From Sedimenticola selenatireducens (GTDB lineage Bacteria > Pseudomonadota > Gammaproteobacteria > Chromatiales > Chromatiaceae), in assembly GCF_007625115.1 (NCBI RefSeq), contig NZ_VMNH01000005.1:186001-250000 (forward strand): a stretch of DNA of 64,000 nucleotides, given 5' to 3'. Position numbers and translations under genes: made by a program. The notes beneath the pieces were generated by a model. The model saw only the letters and a program-made list of their open reading frames with translations. It did no database searches and was not told the DNA's origin. Numbering within the stretch: position 1 is the first letter of the stretch; every line of letters begins with the position of its first letter. Positions 28,288-37,184 of this stretch are shown in pieces.

Positions 28288-29432
28288 AGCACCAAGGGAG
28301 ATAAAGTAGCTGTGATCAGGCTCACCAGTTCACCTTGACGCCCAGTCCCGGTCTTTTGATAGATCGATTTGAGTTGGCTCCTGACGGTATGCTGGCTAGA
28401 ACCCAGTCGCTGGGCAATACGCTTTAACTCCAGCCCATTGGCGATCAGCTCGGTAACCCGCGCCTCAGCCGGGGTTAAGCCAAACAACTGACGCAAACGA
28501 TCATGACAGAAACGCCGCTGTTCGGCAGGGGATCCGATATAGAGAATTGCGGCTGTTCGCTCCGTCGGACACCAGAACGAGGCCGTTTCCCGGCTTACGG
28601 GTACTCCTAGCAACACCAGGGGCTGATGGTTTTCAGGATCACCCAACAAGCGAAGGGCATTGCTCCCTGGGTGATCCCGGCCCATGCCCATCGCCACCAC
28701 TTCCGATACCAGTCGCCTTAATGCCGCTTGCTCGTGTCCAGCACAGGCCTTCAATTGCCCCCCAGAGATATCCAGCGGATAGTCACCCGAAAGCGCCTGC
28801 TCGGCACGCTTATTGGCCCACAGCAGGGCCCCTGACTCGCTCAACAACAGAACGCCAATCTCAAGTCGATCCAGGGCCTCACAGCTCCCCGCCACAAGGG
28901 CATCTTCACGGGCCAACAGACGGGTCAGGTCGGCTGCGCGCTTGAGGTGAGGTGCAATCGAATGAAGCAGTTGTCGATCATGTTCATCAAAAGGGCCACG
29001 CTGCCGTGAGCGCTGGATACCGAGCAGCAGTGCCCGCTGCGAGTCTCGCATCACAAAGCCACCGGCGGCATAAAAGCGATCCGTGTGCCGAAAAAAATCA
29101 CTGTAGAACTCGCTCTGAGCATACTCCCTATCCGATACCGCATGATGACTAAGTTGCATCCCTATCTGCGGCTGTCGACGGAGTAACCGGTAGAAAGGAT
29201 CAACCTGAATAAAGTAGTCCCGATAGCGCCGATTCTCCTCATCGGTAAAGTTCCAGGTCGCGCTATGGGAGAGTGACGGCTGCGTCGTATCGAGTACCCG
29301 CAAAGCCGCAGAACGACCATCCAGATGGCCGGCAAGATGTTCCAAAAACTGCGGCCATAACTCCGGCTTCAGCGCAGCATCATAGAGTCGTCCCAGAAGA
29401 TCGGCGATCTCCGGGCCGGTGGTTTTTCCCAT
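28284..29432 (-). CDS. LuxR-family transcriptional regulator
   Basis: A 382-residue regulator. The C-terminal LuxR/NarL-type helix-turn-helix is clear: LTPAEARVTELIANGLELKRIAQRL followed by SSQHTVRSQLKSIYQKTG. The long N-terminal part has no recognisable receiver, but its pattern (a GAF/PAS-like stretch ending LLLSESGALLWANKRAEQAL) suggests small-ligand sensing. ATG at 29432 is preceded by AGGA; longer in-frame extensions up to 29531 look non-family. It is coupled to the downstream hydrolase, whose product or substrate may be the signal. Confidence 0.85.
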   Translation of the reverse strand: MGKTTGPEIADLLGRLYDAALKPELWPQFLEHLAGHLDGRSAALRVLDTTQPSLSHSATWNFTDEENRRYRDYFIQVDPFYRLLRRQPQIGMQLSHHAVSDREYAQSEFYSDFFRHTDRFYAAGGFVMRDSQRALLLGIQRSRQRGPFDEHDRQLLHSIAPHLKRAADLTRLLAREDALVAGSCEALDRLEIGVLLLSESGALLWANKRAEQALSGDYPLDISGGQLKACAGHEQAALRRLVSEVVAMGMGRDHPGSNALRLLGDPENHQPLVLLGVPVSRETASFWCPTERTAAILYIGSPAEQRRFCHDRLRQLFGLTPAEARVTELIANGLELKRIAQRLGSSQHTVRSQLKSIYQKTGTGRQGELVSLITATLSPLVL

Positions 29433-29649
29433 GAATTTATCCTGTTGAGGTAGCGAGAGCGTCTGGCTATCCGGCCAGTCAATAAAAGGATATACCCCAA
29501 ACAGGGGATGCCCGACAAGCCCTTTTGCCACATACTCGCTGCCGCCCTCCTGGGCTCATGAAGAAAGCGGCTGGACGCCCCATTTGAACCTGACAAATAT
29601 CACCTATTGCGGGGCAATTATTGACGCCGTAACGCCATCGGAGAGATGA

Positions 29650-32600
29650 ATGAAACGATTGACACTGGTTGCACTGCTCATCACGGCAACCCAATTGACT
29701 GGTTGCATCGGCATGGCAGAGTTTGTTGCTGAAAACGCCATGGCCCCTGCCTCCAATGTAAGCCAGGCCGAGTACAACGTGCTGGCCAATGCGCGAGTAC
29801 AGACGACACCACCCAACATCAGGGCCTTTGAGTCCGCCAAAAATGGCGACCCCTATGCGCAGTTTCTCTACCAGGCCATGAGTAATTGGCAAAACACCTT
29901 CAGAGGCTTGGGGGGCTCCGCAAAAACACCGCAAGAGCAGGCCGCGTGGCTGACTGAGACAGAAGCCGGCAAGGATCTGTTTATCCGTAAGTTCATGGAA
30001 TTCCAGAGCCAGGCCGAAGCCGAAAAATCCTGGCGCGACCATCTGGCCCAGCAACGGGAGGCGGCAGCACTCTCCCGGACATTGGCGAATACACTACCCA
30101 ACGCTCAGAGCGCTCAACGATCAGAACCAAGGCGCCTGGTCTTAAGCACCGGAAACAAAACCAGGGTCAGTTATATCAGCACGGCAAGTGCCAGCTACAC
30201 CTTTGAAGGGCGTGATTACCAAGCCTATGACCAGCAATTGCAAGCGCTTTTGCAGAGCGTAAGGGGCCTGATGGGCGGGCGTGGCGACTGGCTTGCCTAT
30301 GATCAGGCCCAGGGTGATGGCGGCCATATCATTCGCTATACCTATCGCTGGCAGGAAGGTGGCATGCGCACCGATTTTCACGAACTGGCACTGGCGGTTA
30401 ATGCCAGTGCCCCCAGCGAATGGAGCCCCGATTTCAGCATCCTCTTGAGTGTTACCCTGACCCAGGTCGACAGCGTAACCGAGGGCGCCTACAACTGGCG
30501 GCGCACGGCCCAGTCCACCGAGGCCGCAACAGCCCCGCCGGCAACGAAACAGGTGGCGTCGTTTTTGCTCAATAGCATAAACGTGCAGGCCACACCCCCA
30601 GCGCAAAGCTCAGCCGCGCGCCGTGCGCAGCATACCCAGGCGGCAGCCGAAATGAATCCTCAGCGGCGCATCGATCGCTTCCACTTTCAGCCTTGGGTAC
30701 CGCAGGTGAACCTCGACCGCTGCAGTGGCAGCCAGTCCAAATCGAGTTGCCAGGGCACGGTGCACTTCGACGACGGCGCGCGCTTCGAGGGAATGCTGCA
30801 GCTCTACAGCCACAAGGGCCTCAATCACCTCTTTATGCATAAGGGCAAGCTCACCTGGGCGGGCGGCGAGGTGGCCGAAGGCGTGATTCGGCCCGACCAG
30901 CCCTTCAAGCTGGAAAAGAGCGACTTCCACTTCCAGTCCGCCGATATCAAGCAAGGTGACAGCCCACTCTATATCCGTCACCAGGGCGCGCACTGGGCGC
31001 CCAATCTCGAAGCGGGCGGTGTCTTCAGCAACAAGGCATTGCGACTTAATCCGAGCATTCGCGGCTTCGCGGTGCTGAACGGCGTCACACGTTTCACCAC
31101 CCCTCAGGCCGAGTCGCCGTCGGCAGGCATGATCTACGATCTGTTGACTCGCGACAGCCGGGTGGGGTCGTTCTTGGGTCTCGTGTCGGCCGAGAAGCGC
31201 GCCACGGGGTACCGGCCAGATGACAGGAACACCTACGCCTTTTCGATCGATGGTCCTTACAAAGACGCCTTCCTGGTGCGCGACCAACGTGGGCGCATCC
31301 TCGCCATCGAACACTACATCAAGGGTAAACAGGTGGCGGAATTTCCCCTTGCCGGGTTGAAGGTGTGTCAGGGTCTGAAACTCGGTTTGGTTGCCCCTGG
31401 CCCGCTGGGAGAGAGCGGCGAGTGGCACGCGGCGGATTGCACCGCCCAGGGCGAGCGCAGCTATCTGCGCCTCGCCGTGGAGAGTCTAGCTGCCCATCGG
31501 GCGACGCTCTCGCTGCTCCAGGTGCAGGGTACCTGGCAGGGTAAGCGGTTTGTACCCAACAAACTGTCCCAGCTGGAAATCGAAGAGGGCCTTGTCAGCG
31601 CGCTGCGCCAGGTGACGGGTGGCTGGCAGCGGGTGGGCAAGACCTGGCAGCTGGCGGGGGATGCGCGTTGCGTCTACGATGTAGATTCCCAAGATGAATA
31701 CGCCGACCGATCCGAGCCAGCGCCGTGTCACTTCGCCAACGGCGTTCAGGACGACGCGGCGTACCGGGACCGGGCGCAAACCGCCGAGCGGGGTACGCAG
31801 TACTGGCGCAAGACCTACTGCACAGAACTCTACGACCTAGCCTCGAAGGCTTACTACCGAACACTGGGCAGCTATCGAGACTATTGCCAGCGGGATCTGG
31901 CCTACTTTGGCCGCCGCATCAACGACTGGTCCAAGTACTATTACAGCTGGTTGATCGGCGGTAGCCCGGAGAAGGACTTCAAGGGGCAGTTGGCCTGCTA
32001 CGATCGCAAACTCAACAGCGCGACAAAGGCACGCCATGGCGACGGCTCCCTGGATGAGGCCGAATTCGCGCTTTGGGCATTCAATGTGCGTCTTGAAGAT
32101 GATCCGGGACTCGCCTACTGCGAGTTGGGGCCGGTCGAAGAGCGGATTGCTGAGACTCAGCGCATGCAGCAGGCCATGCAGGCCGAACGCGACGGATTTG
32201 CCTCGACGCGCGACACCTATCGGCGCATGGGCGATCAGTACCGGACAGCCAAGGCCAACAAGCAGAGGCAGATGAGCCTGAACCTCAACAGCTACATCGT
32301 GAACCGCCTCTCCAACATCGGCAACGACGCCCGCGCCGCCATGAACCAGGCGACCGGGTGGACCCGGCCGTGGATGGCCGAGGCGCTCGCCAACGACGCG
32401 CGCCAACGCGAGGCGGAGGTGGCGGCAATGCAGCAGCGGGCTCAGAGTTGGCCGCAGCGGGCGCCTGAGCCACCCGCGCAAGCGATTAGTAAGCCGAAAT
32501 ACACGCCGTTGGGCGCGGGGGTCAATAACAAGATCGTGATCAATGGCCCCGGCTACGCCTGCTACGACCCTGAGAACCGCAACTGCAAGCACGGTGAGAC

Positions 32601-33087
32601 CATCGTCCCGGATGGCAAGGGAGGCTGGAAAACGCTCGATGGCAAACCGGTGGGTCCGCAGGATACGCAAACCACCACGGCCGCGCTCGATCAGAAATCC
32701 GCGCCAACTGTTCCGGCTGTCGCACCAGCCAACGGTCGCCCCGCCGGCATGGAGCGCGAAGGGTTGCCCGGGAGTGGTCGTGCTTCGCCTGCAGGGGGTG
32801 CCACGGCACCCAGTGCCGGCGGAAAGGTGGCGCTGGCCGCCTGCTGGCAAAATTCGGCGAAGCTCTGGCTCTGTGATGGGCCCAACCAGAATCTCGTCAC
32901 CGGTTACAAGACGGTCGAGGAGGCCATGAAGTTAGTCTCTTGTCCTGGGGGCGGCTACGTGGACACGATCGTCGGCAGTGGCGGGTTAAGTGGCAAGCGG
33001 ATTCAGATCTATCGCTGCGGGAGAAATCTCGCTTCCTATGATCGCGATATCCGCATGAAACCCGACTACGGTCGGCTTCCTTATTGA
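29650..33087 (+). CDS. Large uncharacterised lipoprotein with MORN-like segment, probably chimeric
   Basis: A 1145-residue protein. It starts after GGAGAG with a lipoprotein signal peptide ending in LTGC (C19). The first 330 residues contain helical stretches and a beta-rich part (TYRWQEGGMRTDFHELALAVN). Residues about 365-430 include a MORN-like unit (GTVHFDDGARFEG, GKLTWAGGEVAEG). The centre has many cysteines and aromatics. The last third is Ala/Pro/Gln rich and ends with a compact cysteine-containing domain (LAACWQNSAKLWLCDGPNQNLV, YRCGRNLASYDRDIRM). No known family was recognised. From about 30640 on, the DNA is visibly richer in G+C than the neighbours, and a decayed copy of an internal segment lies downstream. 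It stands alone. An outer-membrane or periplasmic structural role is inference only. Confidence 0.75.
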   Translation: MKRLTLVALLITATQLTGCIGMAEFVAENAMAPASNVSQAEYNVLANARVQTTPPNIRAFESAKNGDPYAQFLYQAMSNWQNTFRGLGGSAKTPQEQAAWLTETEAGKDLFIRKFMEFQSQAEAEKSWRDHLAQQREAAALSRTLANTLPNAQSAQRSEPRRLVLSTGNKTRVSYISTASASYTFEGRDYQAYDQQLQALLQSVRGLMGGRGDWLAYDQAQGDGGHIIRYTYRWQEGGMRTDFHELALAVNASAPSEWSPDFSILLSVTLTQVDSVTEGAYNWRRTAQSTEAATAPPATKQVASFLLNSINVQATPPAQSSAARRAQHTQAAAEMNPQRRIDRFHFQPWVPQVNLDRCSGSQSKSSCQGTVHFDDGARFEGMLQLYSHKGLNHLFMHKGKLTWAGGEVAEGVIRPDQPFKLEKSDFHFQSADIKQGDSPLYIRHQGAHWAPNLEAGGVFSNKALRLNPSIRGFAVLNGVTRFTTPQAESPSAGMIYDLLTRDSRVGSFLGLVSAEKRATGYRPDDRNTYAFSIDGPYKDAFLVRDQRGRILAIEHYIKGKQVAEFPLAGLKVCQGLKLGLVAPGPLGESGEWHAADCTAQGERSYLRLAVESLAAHRATLSLLQVQGTWQGKRFVPNKLSQLEIEEGLVSALRQVTGGWQRVGKTWQLAGDARCVYDVDSQDEYADRSEPAPCHFANGVQDDAAYRDRAQTAERGTQYWRKTYCTELYDLASKAYYRTLGSYRDYCQRDLAYFGRRINDWSKYYYSWLIGGSPEKDFKGQLACYDRKLNSATKARHGDGSLDEAEFALWAFNVRLEDDPGLAYCELGPVEERIAETQRMQQAMQAERDGFASTRDTYRRMGDQYRTAKANKQRQMSLNLNSYIVNRLSNIGNDARAAMNQATGWTRPWMAEALANDARQREAEVAAMQQRAQSWPQRAPEPPAQAISKPKYTPLGAGVNNKIVINGPGYACYDPENRNCKHGETIVPDGKGGWKTLDGKPVGPQDTQTTTAALDQKSAPTVPAVAPANGRPAGMEREGLPGSGRASPAGGATAPSAGGKVALAACWQNSAKLWLCDGPNQNLVTGYKTVEEAMKLVSCPGGGYVDTIVGSGGLSGKRIQIYRCGRNLASYDRDIRMKPDYGRLPY

Positions 33088-33623
33088 GTCGAGATCATTC
33101 GAGTGCCCCGGTGGCTTGACGCCGGGGTGCTCGTCTCAATCTTCAAGATAGGTGTAACCTCTGAGTCCGGCCCCAAATTCACCGAGAAGCTGTTGTACCT
33201 CTGCGGTGAATAGATCAGTCGCGTCAGCACAGCATCCTGGATGCAACCGGTAGTTTTTGGGCTTACTGATTTCGCCCTATGACTGCGCACCCCGCGAATG
33301 GAGGCCCGATTTCAGCATCCTTTTGGGCGTTACCCTGTCCCAGGTCGACAGCGTAACCGAGGGCACCTACAACTAGCGCCGCACGGCCCAGCGTTAATCC
33401 TGAAACTCATTTAAAAACAGAAAATTTAGGTGAACTCTAATCTCGCCTAGAACACAGCCTGCGTCATTAAAAACAACGTTTCGTCACTAAATGGCGACCG
33501 CTCACAGCGATCACCACTCGTACTTGTTTGGCTTTTCACTGCAAAAGAAGAGGTTGACGCGCCGCGATAACGACAATAGATTCAACACTCATAACTAGAG
33601 TGACGGACACCTGAGGAGGGGTC
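33088..33623. other. Intergenic region behind the lipoprotein gene
   Basis: This 536-nt stretch has no intact gene. It begins with a G+C-rich hairpin, CCCCGG (33106-33111) with CCGGGG (33122-33127), that could act as a weak terminator, though no T-run follows. It then holds about 130 nt of unrecognised sequence, the degenerate lipoprotein fragment near 33265-33391, and an A+T-rich tail that leads to the peroxiredoxin gene. Confidence 0.6.
33265..33391 (+). pseudogene. Decayed copy of an internal lipoprotein segment
   Basis: Positions 33294-33391 align without gaps to 30416-30513 inside the lipoprotein gene, with 8 differences in 98 nt (about 92% identity). One difference turns the TGG tryptophan codon into TAG. 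In translation it reads EWRPDFSILLGVTLSQVDS and then VTEGTYN-stop. Weaker similarity (a TDF..AL stretch) continues leftward to about 33265 with a frame slip. It has no start, no ribosome-binding site and stops in frame, so it is a remnant. Confidence 0.8.
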
Positions 33624-34088
33624 ATGCTGAAAGTCGGTGATAAAGCGCCGGAGTTTGCACTGCCTAACGCAGATCTAGAGAAATCAGAACTCGGCGACTA
33701 CCTGGGTAAAAAGAATCTGGTGCTCTATTTCTATCCTAAAGACAACACGCCAGGCTGCACGATTGAGGCCTTAGAGTTTTCTGATCTGATGGATGAGTTT
33801 CAGGCGGTAGCGACGGATATTCTCGGCGTCAGCATGGATAATTGCCTGAGCCATGGTGACTTTCGGGACACCAACGGCCTCACGATAGGCCTGCTCGCCG
33901 ATATCGACGGCACGCTCTGTCAGGACTATCACGTCTGGCAGGAGAAAGAGGCCCATGGCGAGAAGCGCATGGGCATTGTGCGTTCAACATTCATCATCGA
34001 TAAGCAGGGAATCATCCAGCACGCCCTGTATGATGTTAAACCGAAGGGACATGCCCAGAAGATCTTGGAGTTAGTCCAGGCACTCTGA
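33624..34088 (+). CDS. bcp: Peroxiredoxin, Bcp/PrxQ type
   Basis: Reduces hydrogen peroxide and organic peroxides with thioredoxin; cytoplasmic, 154 residues. The peroxidatic cysteine is in YPKDNTPGCTIEA. The second cysteine, five residues on in the two-cysteine PrxQ form (CTxEAC), is replaced here by leucine (GCTIEALEF), so any resolving cysteine must be C68 or later in the chain, or external. The start follows GAGGAGG. It ends 18 nt inside the convergent truC. The length and all other motifs are normal. Confidence 0.93.
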   Translation: MLKVGDKAPEFALPNADLEKSELGDYLGKKNLVLYFYPKDNTPGCTIEALEFSDLMDEFQAVATDILGVSMDNCLSHGDFRDTNGLTIGLLADIDGTLCQDYHVWQEKEAHGEKRMGIVRSTFIIDKQGIIQHALYDVKPKGHAQKILELVQAL

Positions 34089-34772
34089 CCCCCATCCGAG
34101 CCGATCAAACAGCTCGGTTATTTCACTGTCAGGGCAAGATTGCAGCGATAAGAGTGTGCCACTGTAAGGATGAATAAAACCAATATCTGACGCCATCAAC
34201 AGCAGACGATAGACACCAAACTCATCACGAAATAGCTGATTATGCTTACCATCCCCGTGGGTGGTATCACCCACAATGGGATGGAAGATATGCTTCATAT
34301 GCTTGCGTATCTGATGCATCCGCCCGGTTTCTGGCGTGACCTCCACCAACGAGTAACGTGCCGTACTGTACCGCCCTACTGCAAAAGGCAGTTCAACCGT
34401 GGCCAGTCTGCGATAGGATGTCACCGCTTGCTGGAGAGGCCGCCCCTCCTCTTCCTGCAAGGGATAATCAATCCGATCCGATTCACAGATAAACCCTCTC
34501 ACCACCGCCAAGTAACGCTTTGATACGAGTCGTTGTTCAAACAACCCCACCAAACGACGTGCGGCATCGGAATCCAGGCCGAACACCAGAACACCCGACG
34601 TTGGACGGTCCAGGCGATGCACCGGATAGACTCGACGGCCGATCTGATCACGTAACTGCTGCAGTACAAACTGGGTATCTTCTGAGATGCGAGTTCGATG
34701 CACCAGCCTGCCTGCCGGCTTATCGATGGCAACGTAGTGATCATCCTGATAAATAATTTTAAGTTCACCCAT
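34071..34772 (-). CDS. truC: tRNA pseudouridine(65) synthase
   Basis: An RluA-family pseudouridine synthase of 233 residues that acts on tRNA. The catalytic aspartate is in HRLDRPTSGVLVF, and the family motif RYLAVVRG follows. The C-terminal TGRMHQIRKHMKHIFHPIVGDTTHGDGKHN is characteristic of TruC and separates it from RluA and RluC. No S4 domain is present, as expected. It is convergent with bcp and overlaps its end by 18 nt. Confidence 0.9.
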   Translation of the reverse strand: MGELKIIYQDDHYVAIDKPAGRLVHRTRISEDTQFVLQQLRDQIGRRVYPVHRLDRPTSGVLVFGLDSDAARRLVGLFEQRLVSKRYLAVVRGFICESDRIDYPLQEEEGRPLQQAVTSYRRLATVELPFAVGRYSTARYSLVEVTPETGRMHQIRKHMKHIFHPIVGDTTHGDGKHNQLFRDEFGVYRLLLMASDIGFIHPYSGTLLSLQSCPDSEITELFDRLGWGSECLD

Positions 34773-34862
34773 CAGTACATGTTACCTGTTTCCAGGCCGG
34801 CTTTGCGGTTAATATCACCCCTAGGTAATATGCTAGGGAGATGCATCCAAGCCTAAAAAATC

Positions 34863-37184
34863 ATGAAACTTCGCACCCAGATACTGCTGTTCTTCTTTGC
34901 CTTTGCACTGACACCGCTGCTGATTGCCGTGGTGATCAATCTGCCATTGGTGCTGGAGCGCATGGATCTGTTCTATCAAAAAGCCCATCTACAAAATCTG
35001 CGCGCCGACTTCAGAGATCTCGACCAGCACCTTGCCAGTCGTCATGAGATGGTGCGACTGCTTGCAAAATTACCTGAACCAGGCGCTGTATTGGGACAAA
35101 AAGGCGAGGAGAACAGTAGCGACAACATTGATTTGGCCCGGACACGCTATCTCCAGTGGATCAATCAGATATTGCGCGAACAATTAGATATTGTTCAGAT
35201 TGTCTTCCTTGATCAACAGGGTGACGAAAAGTTCTGGCTGGATCGTAATCTTGAGGATCAATCCTGGCGCCCCACCATCCAACGACCTACCCGCGCCTCA
35301 CCTGAACTGATCAAAGCGGCATCACAGATAGACCCAGGGGGCGTACTGGTCAGTGCATTAAGTGTCAATCCAGAGGCCGGCGCACTCGACCCCCGACACT
35401 TCATGAATCTGCGACTGATCACCCCGATATTTGGTCATGACTCCAAACAAGCCATTGGCGCTGTCATGCTTACCATCGATGTTGGTGGAATTGCGCGCTC
35501 CTATCGCAATACCTTTTGGGTCAATAGCGACGGTCGGTTTCTGGAGATTCCTGATCCCAATGCACAGACCGGGAACGCCTTCGAGCGCTACCCTGGACTC
35601 GCATCACTGTTTACCGAACAGAAACCTGCACTCTGGAAAGGCGCAAACCAACAGATTATGTGGGTACCTATGTTCCGAACTGAGCAGGCCCAATCCCTCT
35701 GGGTTGGTCGACTGGTTGATCCCTCGCCTATTGCTGAATTTCGCTGGACACTCACACTCCGCGTTCTGAGCATTGTCTTTCTTTTGATGTTTGCCACCTG
35801 GCTCGCTTCTCGCTGGTTGGCAAAACGGGCTGAACGTCTGAGTCGTGAGCTTATTGATGGTATCCAGAAGATTCTGGAAAATGAGGAGCACGTTGCCTTC
35901 AACTGGAAAGGCCCCCAGGAGTTAAAACGTCTGGGCGCCAATCTCTCCCGACTGGCAGAGGAACATGGCAGGGCTTCCAGGGAGCTGCGCGTTCATGCCA
36001 GGGAGCTGGAGGAGTCCAATCGCTACAAATCCCAGTTCCTGGCCAATATCAGCCATGAACTAAAAACCCCCCTCAACTCAATACTCCTTCTCTCCAAGCT
36101 GTTGGCAAATGCCAAGCAGGGTCTTACGGAAGACCAGCTCAAACAGGCCAAGGTAATCAACGAAGCAGGGGCCGATCTTCAGGCCTTGATCGATAATATT
36201 CTCGACCTCTCCCGGATTGAAGCACGACGTACTCCACTCAATCCTGAAACGGTACAGATCACACCGCTTCTGCAGAGCCTGAAAGAACTGATCCAGCCAC
36301 AATTCGATGCCAAAGGCCTCGTCTTAACCCTGCATATCAATGACAAGGCGCCACAACAGATCACCACCGATCCAGACAAACTGCGTCAGATCATCAAAAA
36401 CTTCCTCTCCAATGCAGTGAAATTTACCGCCCAGGGTGAAGTCAGCATTCAACTTGACCCGGCCGCAGAAAACCGGGATTTCGTGCTGCAAATAAGTGTC
36501 ACAGACAGCGGAATTGGCATCCCTGTGGAGAAACATGAAGAGATTTTCGAGGCCTTCAAACAGGCCGATGGAGCCACTAATCGCCGTTATGGTGGCACAG
36601 GTCTTGGCCTCACGATTAGTCGGCAACTTGCCCGACTGCTGGGCGGTGATATCACGCTGCACAGTACACCGGGGCAGGGCAGCCAGTTCAGTTTGTTACT
36701 GCCACAGGAACTCCCTACTCAAACCGAAAACGCTGAGTCAATCCGCCTGGAAAGCAAGCGCCCCTCTATCACTGCCGAGATAGAACCGACTACAAACCAA
36801 TATCTCGGCAATCATCCTTTATTGGTAGTGGATGCCAACCTGAAGAATCTGTTGCAACTCACACCCATGTTGGAGCAGTCTGGCCTGCGGGTAACCGCTG
36901 CCGAGGACGACAATGAGGCTCTGGAGGCGATGGCAGAGGAGAAATTTGCCTTGGCCTTGATCGACATCACTCTCCCCTGTGACAACTGCTGTGATACGAT
37001 CAGAACAATAAAGCAGGCACAGCAGATTCCTGTCATCGCCATGATTTCGGGTGAAAACGACGAAACCATGGAAAAGTGTTTGGCGGCAGGCGCCGATGCC
37101 CTGTTGCAAAAACCGATTAATACCGGGCAATTGAATGGTCTGCTACTCCAATTTCTACCTTCAGAAGCAGTCGAAACTGAATGA
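34863..37184 (+). CDS. Hybrid sensor histidine kinase with degenerate receiver
   Basis: A 773-residue membrane kinase. Helix 1 (about 7-30) and helix 2 (about 297-317) flank a large periplasmic sensor of Cache-like layout. After a linker come the HisKA domain with phospho-accepting H398 (FLANISHELKTPLNS), the HATPase domain (NFLSNAVKFT, DSGIGIP, GGTGLGL) and a receiver domain with D701. In the receiver, the N-terminal acidic pair is D657-A658 instead of Asp-Asp, so Mg binding may be impaired. The stop overlaps the following response regulator by 4 nt (ATGA), so the two form a coupled unit. Confidence 0.92.
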   Translation: MKLRTQILLFFFAFALTPLLIAVVINLPLVLERMDLFYQKAHLQNLRADFRDLDQHLASRHEMVRLLAKLPEPGAVLGQKGEENSSDNIDLARTRYLQWINQILREQLDIVQIVFLDQQGDEKFWLDRNLEDQSWRPTIQRPTRASPELIKAASQIDPGGVLVSALSVNPEAGALDPRHFMNLRLITPIFGHDSKQAIGAVMLTIDVGGIARSYRNTFWVNSDGRFLEIPDPNAQTGNAFERYPGLASLFTEQKPALWKGANQQIMWVPMFRTEQAQSLWVGRLVDPSPIAEFRWTLTLRVLSIVFLLMFATWLASRWLAKRAERLSRELIDGIQKILENEEHVAFNWKGPQELKRLGANLSRLAEEHGRASRELRVHARELEESNRYKSQFLANISHELKTPLNSILLLSKLLANAKQGLTEDQLKQAKVINEAGADLQALIDNILDLSRIEARRTPLNPETVQITPLLQSLKELIQPQFDAKGLVLTLHINDKAPQQITTDPDKLRQIIKNFLSNAVKFTAQGEVSIQLDPAAENRDFVLQISVTDSGIGIPVEKHEEIFEAFKQADGATNRRYGGTGLGLTISRQLARLLGGDITLHSTPGQGSQFSLLLPQELPTQTENAESIRLESKRPSITAEIEPTTNQYLGNHPLLVVDANLKNLLQLTPMLEQSGLRVTAAEDDNEALEAMAEEKFALALIDITLPCDNCCDTIRTIKQAQQIPVIAMISGENDETMEKCLAAGADALLQKPINTGQLNGLLLQFLPSEAVETE

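Noticed and set aside
30610-32850. Minus-strand open frames of 272 and 337 codons opposite the large lipoprotein
   Set aside because: They arise from the high G+C of this stretch; the plus-strand frame is continuous with a signal peptide and ribosome-binding site, and the antisense products are rich in Arg, Ala and Gly without motifs.
33081-33290. Minus-strand 69-codon open frame behind the lipoprotein gene
   Set aside because: It runs over the hairpin, lacks a ribosome-binding site and has no recognisable sequence features.
34819-34838. CCCTAG/CTAGGG inverted repeat before the hybrid kinase
   Set aside because: It is only six bases per arm in a short spacer, with no promoter relation that I could establish.
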